A stretch of DNA of 26,831 bases from Planctomycetaceae bacterium (GCA_015062085.1 SUVI01000033.1:1-26831), one strand, 5' to 3'. Numbered from the stretch's first letter, positions 1-8,352 are shown. Notes: generated by a model not told the origin, from the sequence alone. A program made the numbers and translations.

Positions 1-48
1 AATCTCCTGCTGTATTACTGAAGCGATTTCATCGGCTTTGAATTTCAT
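1..48 (-). CDS. atpA: ATP synthase F1 subunit alpha, N-terminal fragment
   Basis: Only the first 16 codons are in the window, and the gene runs off the left edge. The visible peptide MKFKADEIASVIQQEI matches the usual start of the alpha subunit, which forms the non-catalytic nucleotide-binding part of the F1 head. It follows atpH by 9 nt, and an AGGGAA-like ribosome-binding site overlaps the atpH stop codon. The position after atpH is canonical. Identity rests on a short peptide plus gene order. Confidence 0.88.
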   Translation of the reverse strand, partial: MKFKADEIASVIQQEI

Positions 49-57
49 GGGCGTTCC

Positions 58-684
58 CTAATTCAATTCTGTTTTAGGCGCATAATTTTTAACGATATTA
101 CGACGCATATTTTCGAGCTGTGAAGCGATCGATCCGTCGTAAATCGTATCGCCAACTCGGACTACCAAACCGCCTATCTGATCTGGGTCCACTTTGCAGG
201 TCACAACGAGCTCACCTTGGAACTTCGCAGCAAGGCCCTGCTTGATTTTCTCAATAACATCCCGACTTACCGGCGTCGCTGTCGTGATCACGACCGGGAT
301 CCGTTGGGCCAGTTTGTCGTATTTTTTCAGTGCTTCACAATAAATCGCACGAATGCAATCCAATCGTTCATGTTTTGCAACAACACGGAAAAAGTCGAAC
401 AACACGGAATTCATCACATCCTTGAAATTTCGCTCGATCAATGCGACCTTTTCGTCCGCAGAAATCAAACGGCTCCCCAAAATACTCTCGTACTGAGGAT
501 AAACATCCAGAACATCACTGATAAATTCAGCGTACTCGCCGAGAATTTCCTTGACCTTTTGCAAATCATTATCGATGACTCCAAAGAGTGCGTCCGCGTA
601 CACGCTGCTGATCTTCTCCATCGTGACATCCGGAGAAACTTCGGCAGCGTATCTGGAATCTAACGCATTGACGTCGGTTGACAT
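58..684 (-). CDS. atpH: ATP synthase F1 subunit delta
   Basis: The 208-residue protein is the delta (OSCP) stalk subunit that ties the F1 head to the peripheral b stalk. The C-terminal half carries the family signature: the segment around residues 165-195 reads DPDQIGGLVVRVGDTIYDGS followed by a conserved SQLENMRR end. It is about 30 residues longer than the E. coli protein, mostly through an N-terminal extension (residues 1-25) before the usual YADALF helix. The ATG is preceded by GAGG seven bases upstream, which supports this start. It lies between atpF and atpA in the standard order. Identification is secure. Confidence 0.96.
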   Translation of the reverse strand: MSTDVNALDSRYAAEVSPDVTMEKISSVYADALFGVIDNDLQKVKEILGEYAEFISDVLDVYPQYESILGSRLISADEKVALIERNFKDVMNSVLFDFFRVVAKHERLDCIRAIYCEALKKYDKLAQRIPVVITTATPVSRDVIEKIKQGLAAKFQGELVVTCKVDPDQIGGLVVRVGDTIYDGSIASQLENMRRNIVKNYAPKTELN

Positions 685-750
685 GGAAACCTCGATTTGG
701 GTGATTTTTGAAAAAGTTCAAACACTATGAGTGTTCATCCACGGATTTGA

Positions 751-776
751 GAGGATGACCAATGGAGGCCATCCTC
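751..776 (-). other. Intercistronic hairpin between atpF and atpH
   Basis: GAGGATG at 751-757 is the exact reverse complement of CATCCTC at 770-776, with further C-G pairs possible inside. It sits in the 103-nt gap between atpF and atpH and has no T-run on either side. It is therefore more likely an mRNA stability or processing hairpin than a terminator. Function is inferred only. Confidence 0.4.
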
Positions 777-787
777 ATTCCATCTAA

Positions 788-1369
788 CTATTTTCCGAAA
801 TTCGCAACTGCATTATTAATGATCTGCTGATGCGATTTCGGGTCAAGTTTCTGCTGCAGAATCGTTCCGGCAAGTTCAACAGCAAGCTCGGCGCTCTTGG
901 CGGCAAGTTCTTTCTGAGCCTGAACTTTGGCACTGGCGATCTCGTGCGTCGCAGCCTTCTTTTCAGCTTCGATATCCGACATTGCTTTTTTCATAAGCAC
1001 TTGGGAAGCTTTTTCCGCGGCAGCCTGCGCGTCAGCCCGCATCTGCTGGACTTCCGCTTTGGCATTCGCAAGCTGCGCTTTGTATTCTTCGAGCAAAGCG
1101 CGGGCTTCAGCATTCGCTTTTTCCGCATCGCTGCGCTGGTCCTGAACATACTGCTCTCGCTTGTCAAGGCCTTCCATGATCGGACCCCAAGCAAACTTCC
1201 ACAGCACGAGGAGGACGATGAAGAATATGATCGTGGTCCAAAGTGCCAGATCACTGCAGAACGGCGGGAGCATTCCACCCTCACCATGGCTTCCTTCGGC
1301 GAAAACACACGACGTCATGCTCATGACGCTGAGTACGGCAGCTGAAAAGGTAAACGAAAATTTTTTCAT
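788..1369 (-). CDS. atpF: ATP synthase F0 subunit b, with N-terminal signal-like segment
   Basis: This 193-residue protein forms the peripheral stalk of F0F1. I start it at the internal ATG at 1367-1369 because a GGAAAG ribosome-binding site sits about 6 nt upstream, and a signal-peptide-like stretch (basic MKKF, hydrophobic core, VFAEG) begins exactly there. An ATG or alternative start 12 codons earlier has no such support. A second hydrophobic segment at about residues 42-62 (LALWTTIIFFIVLLVLWKFAW) is the true membrane anchor. It is followed by a long charged Ala/Glu/Lys/Gln-rich helix (about 66-180) typical of the b dimer. A cleavable leader before the anchor is unusual compared with E. 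coli. SMTSC could alternatively be a weak lipobox. Confidence 0.94.
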   Translation of the reverse strand: MKKFSFTFSAAVLSVMSMTSCVFAEGSHGEGGMLPPFCSDLALWTTIIFFIVLLVLWKFAWGPIMEGLDKREQYVQDQRSDAEKANAEARALLEEYKAQLANAKAEVQQMRADAQAAAEKASQVLMKKAMSDIEAEKKAATHEIASAKVQAQKELAAKSAELAVELAGTILQQKLDPKSHQQIINNAVANFGK

Positions 1370-1426
1370 CGCAACTTTCCTGTGTTTTCTATCCTGAATA
1401 ATCACACAAATTCTATCTGACTCAAA

Positions 1427-1813
1427 TTACAGGATGAGGCAGATAACCAGTGCGAACAGCGTAGCACCTTCGACGAGTGCAGCAGCCAGGATCATCGCGG
1501 TCTGGATCGCGCCGGCAGCTTCGGGCTGACGGGCCATGCTTTCGACAGCGGAACCGCCGATCTTGCCAATACCAAAACTAGCGCCGAAGATAATGATACC
1601 GCAGCCGATCGGAGCGAACTGCTTGTACATGTTGTCGACCGGAGCAGCGACTTCAGTGTTGTCAGCCGGGGCAGCGGTAGCCGGGGCAGCATTGTCAGCG
1701 GCAGCAGCCGGAGCAGCGTCCTGAGCGGGGGCCGGGGCGGCTTCCTGAGCCAGGGCGAAAGAGGCGACGGACATGACCATCACGAACAGCATGGAAATGA
1801 TAGCTTTTTTCAC
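1427..1813 (-). CDS. atpE: ATP synthase F0 subunit c, with signal peptide and Ala/Pro-rich extension
   Basis: The protein is the membrane rotor subunit. The mature two-helix hairpin spans residues about 65-128. It has a Gly-rich first helix, the polar loop ARQPEA, and the ion-binding glutamate E115 in LVEGATLF. The residue after that Glu is Gly rather than Ser/Thr, which favours proton over sodium coupling. The start is a GTG at 1811-1813 with AAGGGAG eight bases upstream. The frame stays open farther upstream but lacks a ribosome-binding site. Residues 1-22 look like a signal peptide ending LAQ, and 23-60 form an Ala/Pro/Asp-rich linker. At 128 residues it is about 50 longer than most bacterial c subunits. 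Confidence 0.94.
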   Translation of the reverse strand: MKKAIISMLFVMVMSVASFALAQEAAPAPAQDAAPAAAADNAAPATAAPADNTEVAAPVDNMYKQFAPIGCGIIIFGASFGIGKIGGSAVESMARQPEAAGAIQTAMILAAALVEGATLFALVICLIL

Positions 1814-1900
1814 GAGTAAGTCTCCCTTATTTGAGGAAAAATGGAAAATTTGACTTGAAATTTGTTTAACAAGGACACCACATCCAGTACCGGACGGCAC

Positions 1901-2713
1901 TTAGTGAGGATGACGGGCCATGCCGATAAACAACGACATAAGGAATGTGAAAATGTATGCCTGAAGGAACGCGACGAAGATCTCAAGCAGGCTGATGGCA
2001 ATGCACAGCGCAGCAGAGGGAATCGTCACAGCAGTCCAAAGCAGCCAGCCCGTCGCAGCCGCCGTAATAAACGACGTGAAAACAGCGAGGACGAGGTGTC
2101 CGGCAAACAGGTTCGCAAAAAGACGAATGCAGAGCACAAAGTGCTTCACAAACAGTCCGAATACTTCGATCACAAAAAGCAGCGGCTTCAGAATGTAGCC
2201 AAGACCAAACGGCACGTCCATGTGCGGGACCTGGCTCAGCCAGAATTTGATCGGGCCAAGCTGACAGGAACCAGCGATCACGACCGTCAGAAAGGCAATA
2301 ATAGCAAGCACGGCCGTCACTGAATAACTTGCGGTCGGAGAACCAAAGCCGGGGATCATACCGAAGAGGTTCAGACCGAGGATAAAGAAGAAGATCGTCC
2401 AGAGCAGAGGCACGAATTTATCCGCACCGTGGCCAATGCAGGGACGCGCGATCTGGTCGCGGATAAAGAGAAGGAAAACTTCCAGCAGATTGCTGAAGCG
2501 TCCGCGGACCGGCTCGCCTTTTTTGATTTTCGAGGCAAGCGGAACGAAGAACAGGATCATGAGGATCGCAACAAGTGCTTCGATCACCATAAATTTAGTG
2601 ATCTGGACCTGGTAACCGAAAATCTCGATCATAGGCAGGTCAAAATGGCAGTGGAACGGAAAGTGGAACGAATTCCCATCATTCACGTGTCCGGCAATAC
2701 TGGCAGTATCCAT
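1901..2713 (-). CDS. atpB: ATP synthase F0 subunit a
   Basis: A 270-residue polytopic membrane protein that forms the two ion half-channels next to the c-ring. The essential stator arginine is R197 in the hallmark LCIRLFANLFAGH. The C-terminal LLEIFVAFLQAYIFTFLMSL is the matching last helix. The N-terminus is His-rich (about residues 9-25) before the first membrane helix. AAGGA lies upstream of the ATG. It is the first canonical subunit gene, 14 nt after the atpI-position gene and 87 nt before atpE. Confidence 0.97.
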   Translation of the reverse strand: MDTASIAGHVNDGNSFHFPFHCHFDLPMIEIFGYQVQITKFMVIEALVAILMILFFVPLASKIKKGEPVRGRFSNLLEVFLLFIRDQIARPCIGHGADKFVPLLWTIFFFILGLNLFGMIPGFGSPTASYSVTAVLAIIAFLTVVIAGSCQLGPIKFWLSQVPHMDVPFGLGYILKPLLFVIEVFGLFVKHFVLCIRLFANLFAGHLVLAVFTSFITAAATGWLLWTAVTIPSAALCIAISLLEIFVAFLQAYIFTFLMSLFIGMARHPH

Positions 2714-2727
2714 TTGAAATTCCTTTT

Positions 2728-3180
2728 CTATTCATCAATGACCGCGCTTTCGGTCTTCTCCTCAGAGAGCGGGGCGATCGTTTTTCCGCCAGAAAACGCA
2801 TTTTGCGTCTTCGCATTACGGATCGCCTGGCGCACGCTGACCGAAAGCACGAGCGGATAATATGCAAAATATGACCCAATTATAGCATATTGTGTGATTT
2901 TGTCTAGGGTGTTATGATAATATTTTAGCGAAAAAAGCAGAAAAATCAGCGGAAAAAACGTCCTGGGAAGCGATCCTGCGAGGAATGCCGCTCCGGAATA
3001 AGGAGTTTTGGACTCCGCGACCATCTTCTGCAGCCACTCTGCCGCGATCGCTCCAAACAAACAGGCCAAGTACCCTGAACTCTGTGCAAGACATGGTCGC
3101 ATCCCGAACTGGAAGTAGACCAGCGCGGAAGCAAGTCCCCACACAGGGAGGGTATATGTTAGGAGCCTTACGATATTCAT
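2728..3180 (-). CDS. Membrane protein in the atpI position of the ATP synthase operon
   Basis: This 150-residue protein has about four hydrophobic segments (roughly residues 5-25, 33-52, 66-86 and 96-116), then a charged, presumably cytoplasmic tail from about 120. Directly upstream of atpB, 14 nt away and co-oriented, it occupies the slot of atpI. AtpI is a small accessory protein implicated in c-ring assembly or cation supply. I see no clear AtpI signature beyond size, topology and position, so I leave the symbol blank. The ribosome-binding site before the chosen ATG is weak; no better internal start was found. Confidence 0.7.
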   Translation of the reverse strand: MNIVRLLTYTLPVWGLASALVYFQFGMRPCLAQSSGYLACLFGAIAAEWLQKMVAESKTPYSGAAFLAGSLPRTFFPLIFLLFSLKYYHNTLDKITQYAIIGSYFAYYPLVLSVSVRQAIRNAKTQNAFSGGKTIAPLSEEKTESAVIDE

Positions 3181-3243
3181 CCGGATCGGAAACGGCAGGT
3201 AAATATGCTTAAGGGTTGGGTCATGAATTGTTTATCATTAGCA

Positions 3244-3271
3244 AATATACACGAAATATAAGAACTTTCAA
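3244..3271 (-). promoter_or_regulatory. Predicted sigma-70-type promoter of the ATP synthase operon
   Basis: Reading the minus strand, TTGAAA (3271-3266) is followed after 16 nt by TATATT (3249-3244). This would start transcription near 3237, about 55 nt before the atpI-position gene. A run of six Gs on the minus strand (3280-3275) lies a few bases upstream of the -35. It is the only good match in the 238-nt gap between this operon and the upstream terminator. Confidence 0.6.
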
Positions 3272-3346
3272 GGTCCCCCCTTTCGAAAAATAGGCAATTT
3301 TGGTGAATTTTCTTCAGAATATTTCAAAATACTGAATTTATCCAAG

Positions 3347-3394
3347 AAAAAACGAGAGACGCAGTTCATACAAAGGCTGTGCGTCTCTCGTTTT
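3347..3394 (-). terminator. Intrinsic terminator of the GTPase/dynamin/Hsp70 operon
   Basis: A perfect 15-bp inverted repeat, AAAACGAGAGACGCA at 3349-3363 and its complement at 3380-3394, encloses a 16-nt loop. On the minus strand the stem ends in a run of Ts (CGTTTTTTC), as expected of a Rho-independent terminator 25-70 nt downstream of the Hsp70-like gene. The T-run is poorer on the plus strand, so the orientation is clear. Confidence 0.9.
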
Positions 3395-3418
3395 CGTATC
3401 ATGCGAAAACAAATCATT

Positions 3419-4669
3419 TTATCGCAGGATGTGTCGAATCGTTTTTTGCGGCGGGGGGCAATCTATTTCGATGAGGTCGTCATCTAGAGAATCCGACTCA
3501 TACCCTATCGTTATTCCTTCGCTTTTTTCCTTCGCTTCATCCTTCACTTCATCCTTCGCTTCATCCTTCGCTTCATCCTTCGGCTTTTGTTTTTCAATTG
3601 CATTCAGGTCAACAAGAGCCCCTAGAGAAGCGGCTTGAAAAGTCGCCTCGTTCTGCCACAGGGGTTTCGGAAGTCCTTCTTTACGGCAAAGTTCCTTTAA
3701 TGCTCTGCGTACGAGCGGGATTTGTGAAGTTCCGCCCACGACGAGACATGCAGAAAGCGTCCATTTTTTATCTTTGACCTCCTTTACGATATTTTTTGTT
3801 TTTTCGATCGTTTGATCGACCAGAGGCTTAATGACTTCCTCGAATTCGGCTCGAGTCACAGAAATACACTGTCCATTCGGCAAATGATAAGACGCGCTGT
3901 TATTTTCGGTCAGAAAATGTTTCATATCCCGGATCTGCATTCGTTCCCGGATCGAGATCCGTTCCATTTTCTGATCGGCTTTCGAACAGATCAGTTCGTA
4001 TAATTTATTATCAAAAACGTCACCGCCAAGTTTTGGGATCCCTCCTTGTATCGGAAAGTGGAACGCTCCGTCTCGATCACGCCGTGCGAACGCGAGATCA
4101 AAAGTGCCGCCTCCTAGATCATAGACTAGGATGCCGTTTCCCAGATCTACATATCCTTCAAGCATGGAATATCCCAAAATATCAGCAAGCGGCTCCGTTC
4201 GTTTTTCGATATCCGTGAAACCGGCAAGTTCAGCAGCTTTAAGAAGATTGGAAATGGCGGTTTCTGAAAAAGCGGCAGGATATGTGATGCATATCGAAGA
4301 TATCTTCTGATGAAAGATCCCTTTTTCTGCTATTGTTTTTAGCTCCGCAATCATTTTTGCGCATATCTCAACTGCGGTTTTTCCGATCACTTGGAATTTG
4401 ATGTTTTCGTGGAGGTACTCTTTAATATTGGGGAAAATGTATTTTATAACTTCACGTTTTTCCTGGTCAGGCATTGCGCTGGTCGAGCGTATCAGCTCCC
4501 AAACAGGACGTCCGATTTGACACTCGTCTTTACCATTCCAATAAATGATGGACGGTATGGTAGAGAATTCTCCAACTGGTATGATCTTAGGCTCCCGAGT
4601 TTTCGGATCAATGCGGCTCATCACCAGGTTTGAAGTTCCAAAATCCAATCCTAATTTCAACATATACAT
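3419..4669 (-). CDS. Hsp70-family ATPase consisting of the nucleotide-binding domain only
   Basis: The 416-residue protein shows the Hsp70/actin-fold ATPase motifs: phosphate-1 LGLDFGTSN (6-14), connect-1 RTEPLADILGY (157-167), phosphate-2 YDLGGGTFD (183-191) and adenosine VVGGTSQIP (310-318). DnaK is about 640 residues. Here the protein ends soon after the ATPase core (about residue 355), so the peptide-binding beta domain and lid are missing. In their place are a DEAK-type charged repeat (about 365-382), an acidic stretch and a basic end (KTIRHILR). The first ATG has AAGGA close upstream. It is the last gene of the operon, 33 nt after a dynamin-like gene. A role as a regulated ATP switch or assembly factor for the dynamins is inference. 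It is unlikely to be a general chaperone. Confidence 0.9.
   Translation of the reverse strand: MYMLKLGLDFGTSNLVMSRIDPKTREPKIIPVGEFSTIPSIIYWNGKDECQIGRPVWELIRSTSAMPDQEKREVIKYIFPNIKEYLHENIKFQVIGKTAVEICAKMIAELKTIAEKGIFHQKISSICITYPAAFSETAISNLLKAAELAGFTDIEKRTEPLADILGYSMLEGYVDLGNGILVYDLGGGTFDLAFARRDRDGAFHFPIQGGIPKLGGDVFDNKLYELICSKADQKMERISIRERMQIRDMKHFLTENNSASYHLPNGQCISVTRAEFEEVIKPLVDQTIEKTKNIVKEVKDKKWTLSACLVVGGTSQIPLVRRALKELCRKEGLPKPLWQNEATFQAASLGALVDLNAIEKQKPKDEAKDEAKDEVKDEAKEKSEGITIGYESDSLDDDLIEIDCPPPQKTIRHILR
3531..3584 (-). repeat. 12-bp tandem repeat encoding a DEAK-type linker
   Basis: On the plus strand the unit CTTCATCCTTCG recurs about four times with single-base variants. In the minus-strand protein it reads KDEAKDEAKDEVKDEAKEK. 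The unit length is a multiple of three, so gain or loss of a unit keeps the frame. It encodes the charged tail after the Hsp70-like ATPase domain. Confidence 0.85.
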
Positions 4670-4702
4670 TTTTTCCTTTCAGATATCGTTTTGTTTATTT
4701 GC

Positions 4703-6313
4703 TTAAGACTGTAAACTTCCATACAGCCGCACCATCAGCTGAGCCAGAGTCCTCATGTCATCGGGCTCATACACATCTCCCGCAATGCTTAGCCATTCCA
4801 TTTGTCTGGAAAAATCAGGATCGGAGGCGGTTCCATAAAGTTCCGCAATATTGATGATCTCCTGGATCTCGAAATCAGACAGTTGAGACTTGAGTTTTTC
4901 CATATGATCCAAAACTTCGATCTGCAAGTTAAATTTTTCCAGTTCGATCCTGGATCTTTCAACTTCCAAAATGACCTTTCGAATTTTTTTCTCCCACTCC
5001 TCGACGTTCTCCGTACAGACATACTGACTGAGAAAATGTTTAAGTTCATCAGCTGCGGGGGAATTCGGCTGCGGATGTTCTGCAATAAACCGGCAGAAAC
5101 GTATCATCTTTTCACGGTCATTATCGACTTTTTCTTTGAGCTCCATGATCCTCAAATTTAGGATCTCATATAAAATTGCAAGTATCCTCGTTATTGCAGA
5201 ATAGTATCGAAAAAGTCTTTTTCTCGCAAAAAGATGTTCCTGGATGATTTTTTTAAGACGAGCAATCCCTGCAATCTCAGTCAGCTGCTCTTTGGCATGC
5301 GTTACGGAGTTCTGAGAAAGAGTTTGAGCTGTGACCGCAAATACGCGCCAAGGGCACGAGAATTGCTGATAGATACCCTCTCTTTCTTCGGCAGGCAAAC
5401 TTTCCATCGGCCTGCAAAGCCATGAATTTTCCGAAAGAAGCAATTTCCCCAGTTCCTGCGGAGTCAGTTTCTGAAGCATGGCGTGCAGTTTTACCAAAAT
5501 ATCCGAATCTTCAGTTTTTTGCAGCATCCGCATAATGCCGGCGGAAACAGGAACCACTGTGTAAATAGAATCTTTCAGGTCCCGGTGGATATTTTTTGCG
5601 ATTTCCGATCGGTTTGCCAATCGATCATCCGTGAGATCGACTTGCGTCATGACTCCAATGATTCTTTGAAGTCCTCCTGTCACCTGATTAAAATGCTCAA
5701 TAAAATCTGCAGCTGTCGAAGTTGCGACGTTTTCAAAAGCATAAAGCACAGCATCCGCAGCACAAACGCGCGCCTTGGAATTTTCAACCTGTTTTTCCAT
5801 TCCGAAAAAATTCTCGACAGCCTCCGTATGTTCTGCCACGAGCGCTTCCGTTCCGGGCGTGTCGACAAGGATCATTTCCCTGAGGATATCATTGTCGAGA
5901 TAGTATTTCAGACATTCGATCCCTCGTGATTTTTTTAAGGTCTCGCTATCCTGCCCCTGGAGACTGTCTAAAAATTCCCGATCGACCCACTCAGAATGGC
6001 CTGAGCTGTAGACACATTCGATATTTCCCGGCAAATGCTTCAGATCTTCCGTGCTTCGGTAATGGAATTCATTGATCGTTGCCGTTGTTGCCGTAATGCC
6101 GACTTTGGCGAGATCTTCTGATAAGAGCGCATTTATCAGTGAGCTCTTGCCTGCTTTCACACGCCCGCCGATTGCCAAAACGCACTGGTCTTCGAGATGA
6201 GTATCCAGGTGTTCCACTGTCGGCAGATACTCATTTTTCCAAGGAGAATCTTTTAAAAATGCAATGACTTTCTGCAATATCTTGCGGGTCAGTACGACCT
6301 GATTTTCAGCCAT
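4703..6313 (-). CDS. Dynamin-like GTPase B (no obvious hydrophobic paddle)
   Basis: The protein has 536 residues from the ATG at 6311-6313, which is preceded by AGGA. A GTG four codons earlier is possible but has a poorer ribosome-binding site. GTPase motifs are visible: P-loop GGRVKAGKSS (about 49-58), switch threonines in GITATTATINEF (about 73-84), G3 VDTPG (about 150-154) and G4 TQVD (223-226). The wide G1-G3 spacing and P-loop type are those of dynamin-superfamily proteins. The rest is helical and charged (stalk-like, about 330-500). Unlike the neighbouring dynamin it lacks a long Gly/Ala-rich hydrophobic stretch, so membrane contact may depend on its partner. It lies between dynamin A and the Hsp70-like gene. 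Confidence 0.88.
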   Translation of the reverse strand: MAENQVVLTRKILQKVIAFLKDSPWKNEYLPTVEHLDTHLEDQCVLAIGGRVKAGKSSLINALLSEDLAKVGITATTATINEFHYRSTEDLKHLPGNIECVYSSGHSEWVDREFLDSLQGQDSETLKKSRGIECLKYYLDNDILREMILVDTPGTEALVAEHTEAVENFFGMEKQVENSKARVCAADAVLYAFENVATSTAADFIEHFNQVTGGLQRIIGVMTQVDLTDDRLANRSEIAKNIHRDLKDSIYTVVPVSAGIMRMLQKTEDSDILVKLHAMLQKLTPQELGKLLLSENSWLCRPMESLPAEEREGIYQQFSCPWRVFAVTAQTLSQNSVTHAKEQLTEIAGIARLKKIIQEHLFARKRLFRYYSAITRILAILYEILNLRIMELKEKVDNDREKMIRFCRFIAEHPQPNSPAADELKHFLSQYVCTENVEEWEKKIRKVILEVERSRIELEKFNLQIEVLDHMEKLKSQLSDFEIQEIINIAELYGTASDPDFSRQMEWLSIAGDVYEPDDMRTLAQLMVRLYGSLQS

Positions 6314-6352
6314 CCTGTTCCTCACTTTCAGATTTGTGATCCCATCTTGACG

Positions 6353-6391
6353 TAAAGGCTCTAAAACATATGAAATGCTCCAGAGCCTTTA
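6353..6391 (-). other. Intercistronic hairpin between the two dynamin-like genes
   Basis: TAAAGGCTCT (6353-6362) pairs perfectly with AGAGCCTTTA (6382-6391) around a 19-nt loop. It lies just after the stop codon of dynamin A. The minus strand has no T-run after the stem, so full termination is unlikely. A partial terminator, RNase barrier or processing site would fit. No function can be proved from sequence. Confidence 0.5.
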
Positions 6392-6402
6392 GTAAACTCT
6401 AC

Positions 6403-8352
6403 TTAGATCTCAGCTTTCAAGGCTTTCAGCCCCTCCGCGATCGTCAGCAATTCAGGACGGCTGCTGCTGAGCATCTTCATATCCTGCTCGACACACTCTC
6501 TGGCGGCCTGAAGTTCCTTGCCGGTAAACTGCAATTCTGCCTGCAGATTTTGAGTCCGTTCATCAAGATACATCTGCTGCTGCCGGATCTCACTGTTCTG
6601 CTGCACGTGAAATTCATTTCTCACCTGTTCCACGTATTCCGAGACAGGTGATCTGCCTGTATTGTCGCCATAATATAAATAGTTGTTCATCGCGGAAAGG
6701 AGACTGCGCATGTTTTGGAGCACCTGGTCCTGGATCTGTGTTACGTCTCCAGCCTGCTGCAATCCCTTAAAGGCCCCAACAGCGGCTCCTCCTAAACCTC
6801 CCAGCTGGCTGCCAAGACCGGCTCCGGCGATTACAAGCGGCAGGATCGCTCCGCCGGTCAATATCGCACCAACTCCTGCAAGGATCCCCAGCCCCACCGT
6901 TCCGACGACTGCGCCGCCCGCTCCGCCTTGCAGGCTGGACTGACCGATTTTCGTGATCGTTTCATAAGTCGTACGGGTTTTGAGCGGCTTGACCGGAAGA
7001 TCAAGCATCGGAAGGTCGACTTCAAAACTCAGATTCTGCAGCTTCAATTGCGAGAAGATCTTCCTCTGCGATTCTTCAAGAAGACGTGTCCACTCCATTT
7101 GAACCGCAGTTTGCAGTTCCTGCACTAAGCTGTCGTTCAGCTGCTGAAGCTGCTGTTGATCCGCGGTATCCATGATCAGACGAGAGTATCGCTCTTCGAT
7201 CGTTCCATTCGGCATGCAAATCACACGAACGCTGTTCTTAAAACGTTCCATTTCGCTTTGAACGACCTGAACGGCTTTCGTTTTCTTCTCTCCCGGCTGG
7301 ATCCAGTCCGCCTGAAACTGTTTTTTTAGAGCCTCGATATCCTGAGCGACCTTTCTCTTGGCCTCTTCACCTTCCTGATGGAGATTGACCTTACGTTCTT
7401 TCAGCCATTTCTCGACCTGAACGAATTGGATATTCAGCGCCTGGACTGTATTCGCAGCCGTATTCCAGCACGTTACCTTGTAAAGCAGCTTCAGAAGCGC
7501 CTGACGGAATACTTCGAACCTGCTCTCCGTATAATCAAATTCATCAACATTGCCATCGATGCTCAGGCTGGATTCAAGCATTTTACTGGAAATCGGGAAA
7601 ACCTGGATCTGAACCCCCAAATGCCCGAACTGTTCATTCAGGTTCCTCACATGATCCTCGTGCATCTTTTCCCAATTTGAACCTGAAATATCGATTTTCG
7701 ACTGCACATAAAGAACATCCGGAGTGATACTGTAGATTTTTTCCAGAAGTGCTTTATCCTCGGTCGTTACCGGATGCTGACTATCCAAAAGGAAGATGAC
7801 CGCATCGACTTCTTCCAATATGCGGCGCGTCACTGCCGAATGAGTCGCATAGGTCGCTCCAAGACCGGGCGTATCGATAAGATGAATCCCTTCCGGAAGA
7901 AATGCGACTGGGGTATTTACCTCGATCCACCGGAGGGTTCGTCCCTGAAACAACGGCTCGCCAAGCAGATTCGCCGCGGTCTGAGTTCCATAGCGTATGA
8001 GACCGTTACGATCGATAGGTTCACGATGTCCGTCTTCAAAAACAAGTGCAAACGATTCTTCTTTTGCGTTGGAGATGCAAAATACCTGACTCGTCGCGAC
8101 ATTACAGTCCACAGGAAGAAGTTCCTTGCCAATAATTGCATTGATCAAGGAGCTTTTTCCTTTTTTGACCTCACCGCAAACTGCAACGTAGTGATTCTGA
8201 TCGGCGAGTGCAGCCTCGATCTCATCCAGCTTCAAAGAGGCTGCTGGGACCTGACGCTCGGCAGAAAAGTCGATCAGTTTTTTGGCAAGCTGACAGATCT
8301 TTTCTTTGATCGCATCTGCGTCTTTTTTGATTTCGTCGTAGGTTTTCGTCAT
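6403..8352 (-). CDS. Dynamin-like GTPase A with glycine-rich membrane segment
   Basis: The 649-residue protein has a dynamin-type G domain: P-loop GEVKKGKSS (60-68), a switch-I ATSQ (86-89), G3 DTPG (160-163) followed by LGATYATH, and G4 SKID (218-221). Helical, charged stalk-like regions flank a Gly/Ala-rich hydrophobic stretch at about residues 476-530 (GGAGGAVVGTVGLGILAGVG and onwards). That is the kind of segment bacterial dynamin-like proteins use as a membrane-inserting paddle. A further coiled coil follows (about 560-640). AGGAG lies upstream of the ATG. It is 23 nt after the preceding gene in the operon. Family assignment is firm; the substrate membrane and trigger are unknown. Confidence 0.92.
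   Translation of the reverse strand: MTKTYDEIKKDADAIKEKICQLAKKLIDFSAERQVPAASLKLDEIEAALADQNHYVAVCGEVKKGKSSLINAIIGKELLPVDCNVATSQVFCISNAKEESFALVFEDGHREPIDRNGLIRYGTQTAANLLGEPLFQGRTLRWIEVNTPVAFLPEGIHLIDTPGLGATYATHSAVTRRILEEVDAVIFLLDSQHPVTTEDKALLEKIYSITPDVLYVQSKIDISGSNWEKMHEDHVRNLNEQFGHLGVQIQVFPISSKMLESSLSIDGNVDEFDYTESRFEVFRQALLKLLYKVTCWNTAANTVQALNIQFVQVEKWLKERKVNLHQEGEEAKRKVAQDIEALKKQFQADWIQPGEKKTKAVQVVQSEMERFKNSVRVICMPNGTIEERYSRLIMDTADQQQLQQLNDSLVQELQTAVQMEWTRLLEESQRKIFSQLKLQNLSFEVDLPMLDLPVKPLKTRTTYETITKIGQSSLQGGAGGAVVGTVGLGILAGVGAILTGGAILPLVIAGAGLGSQLGGLGGAAVGAFKGLQQAGDVTQIQDQVLQNMRSLLSAMNNYLYYGDNTGRSPVSEYVEQVRNEFHVQQNSEIRQQQMYLDERTQNLQAELQFTGKELQAARECVEQDMKMLSSSRPELLTIAEGLKALKAEI

Noticed and set aside
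3419..4669. MreB- or ParM-type actin homologue
   Set aside because: Phosphate and adenosine motifs (LGLDFGTSN, YDLGGGTFD, VVGGTSQIP) and the connect motif are those of Hsp70 rather than bacterial actins.
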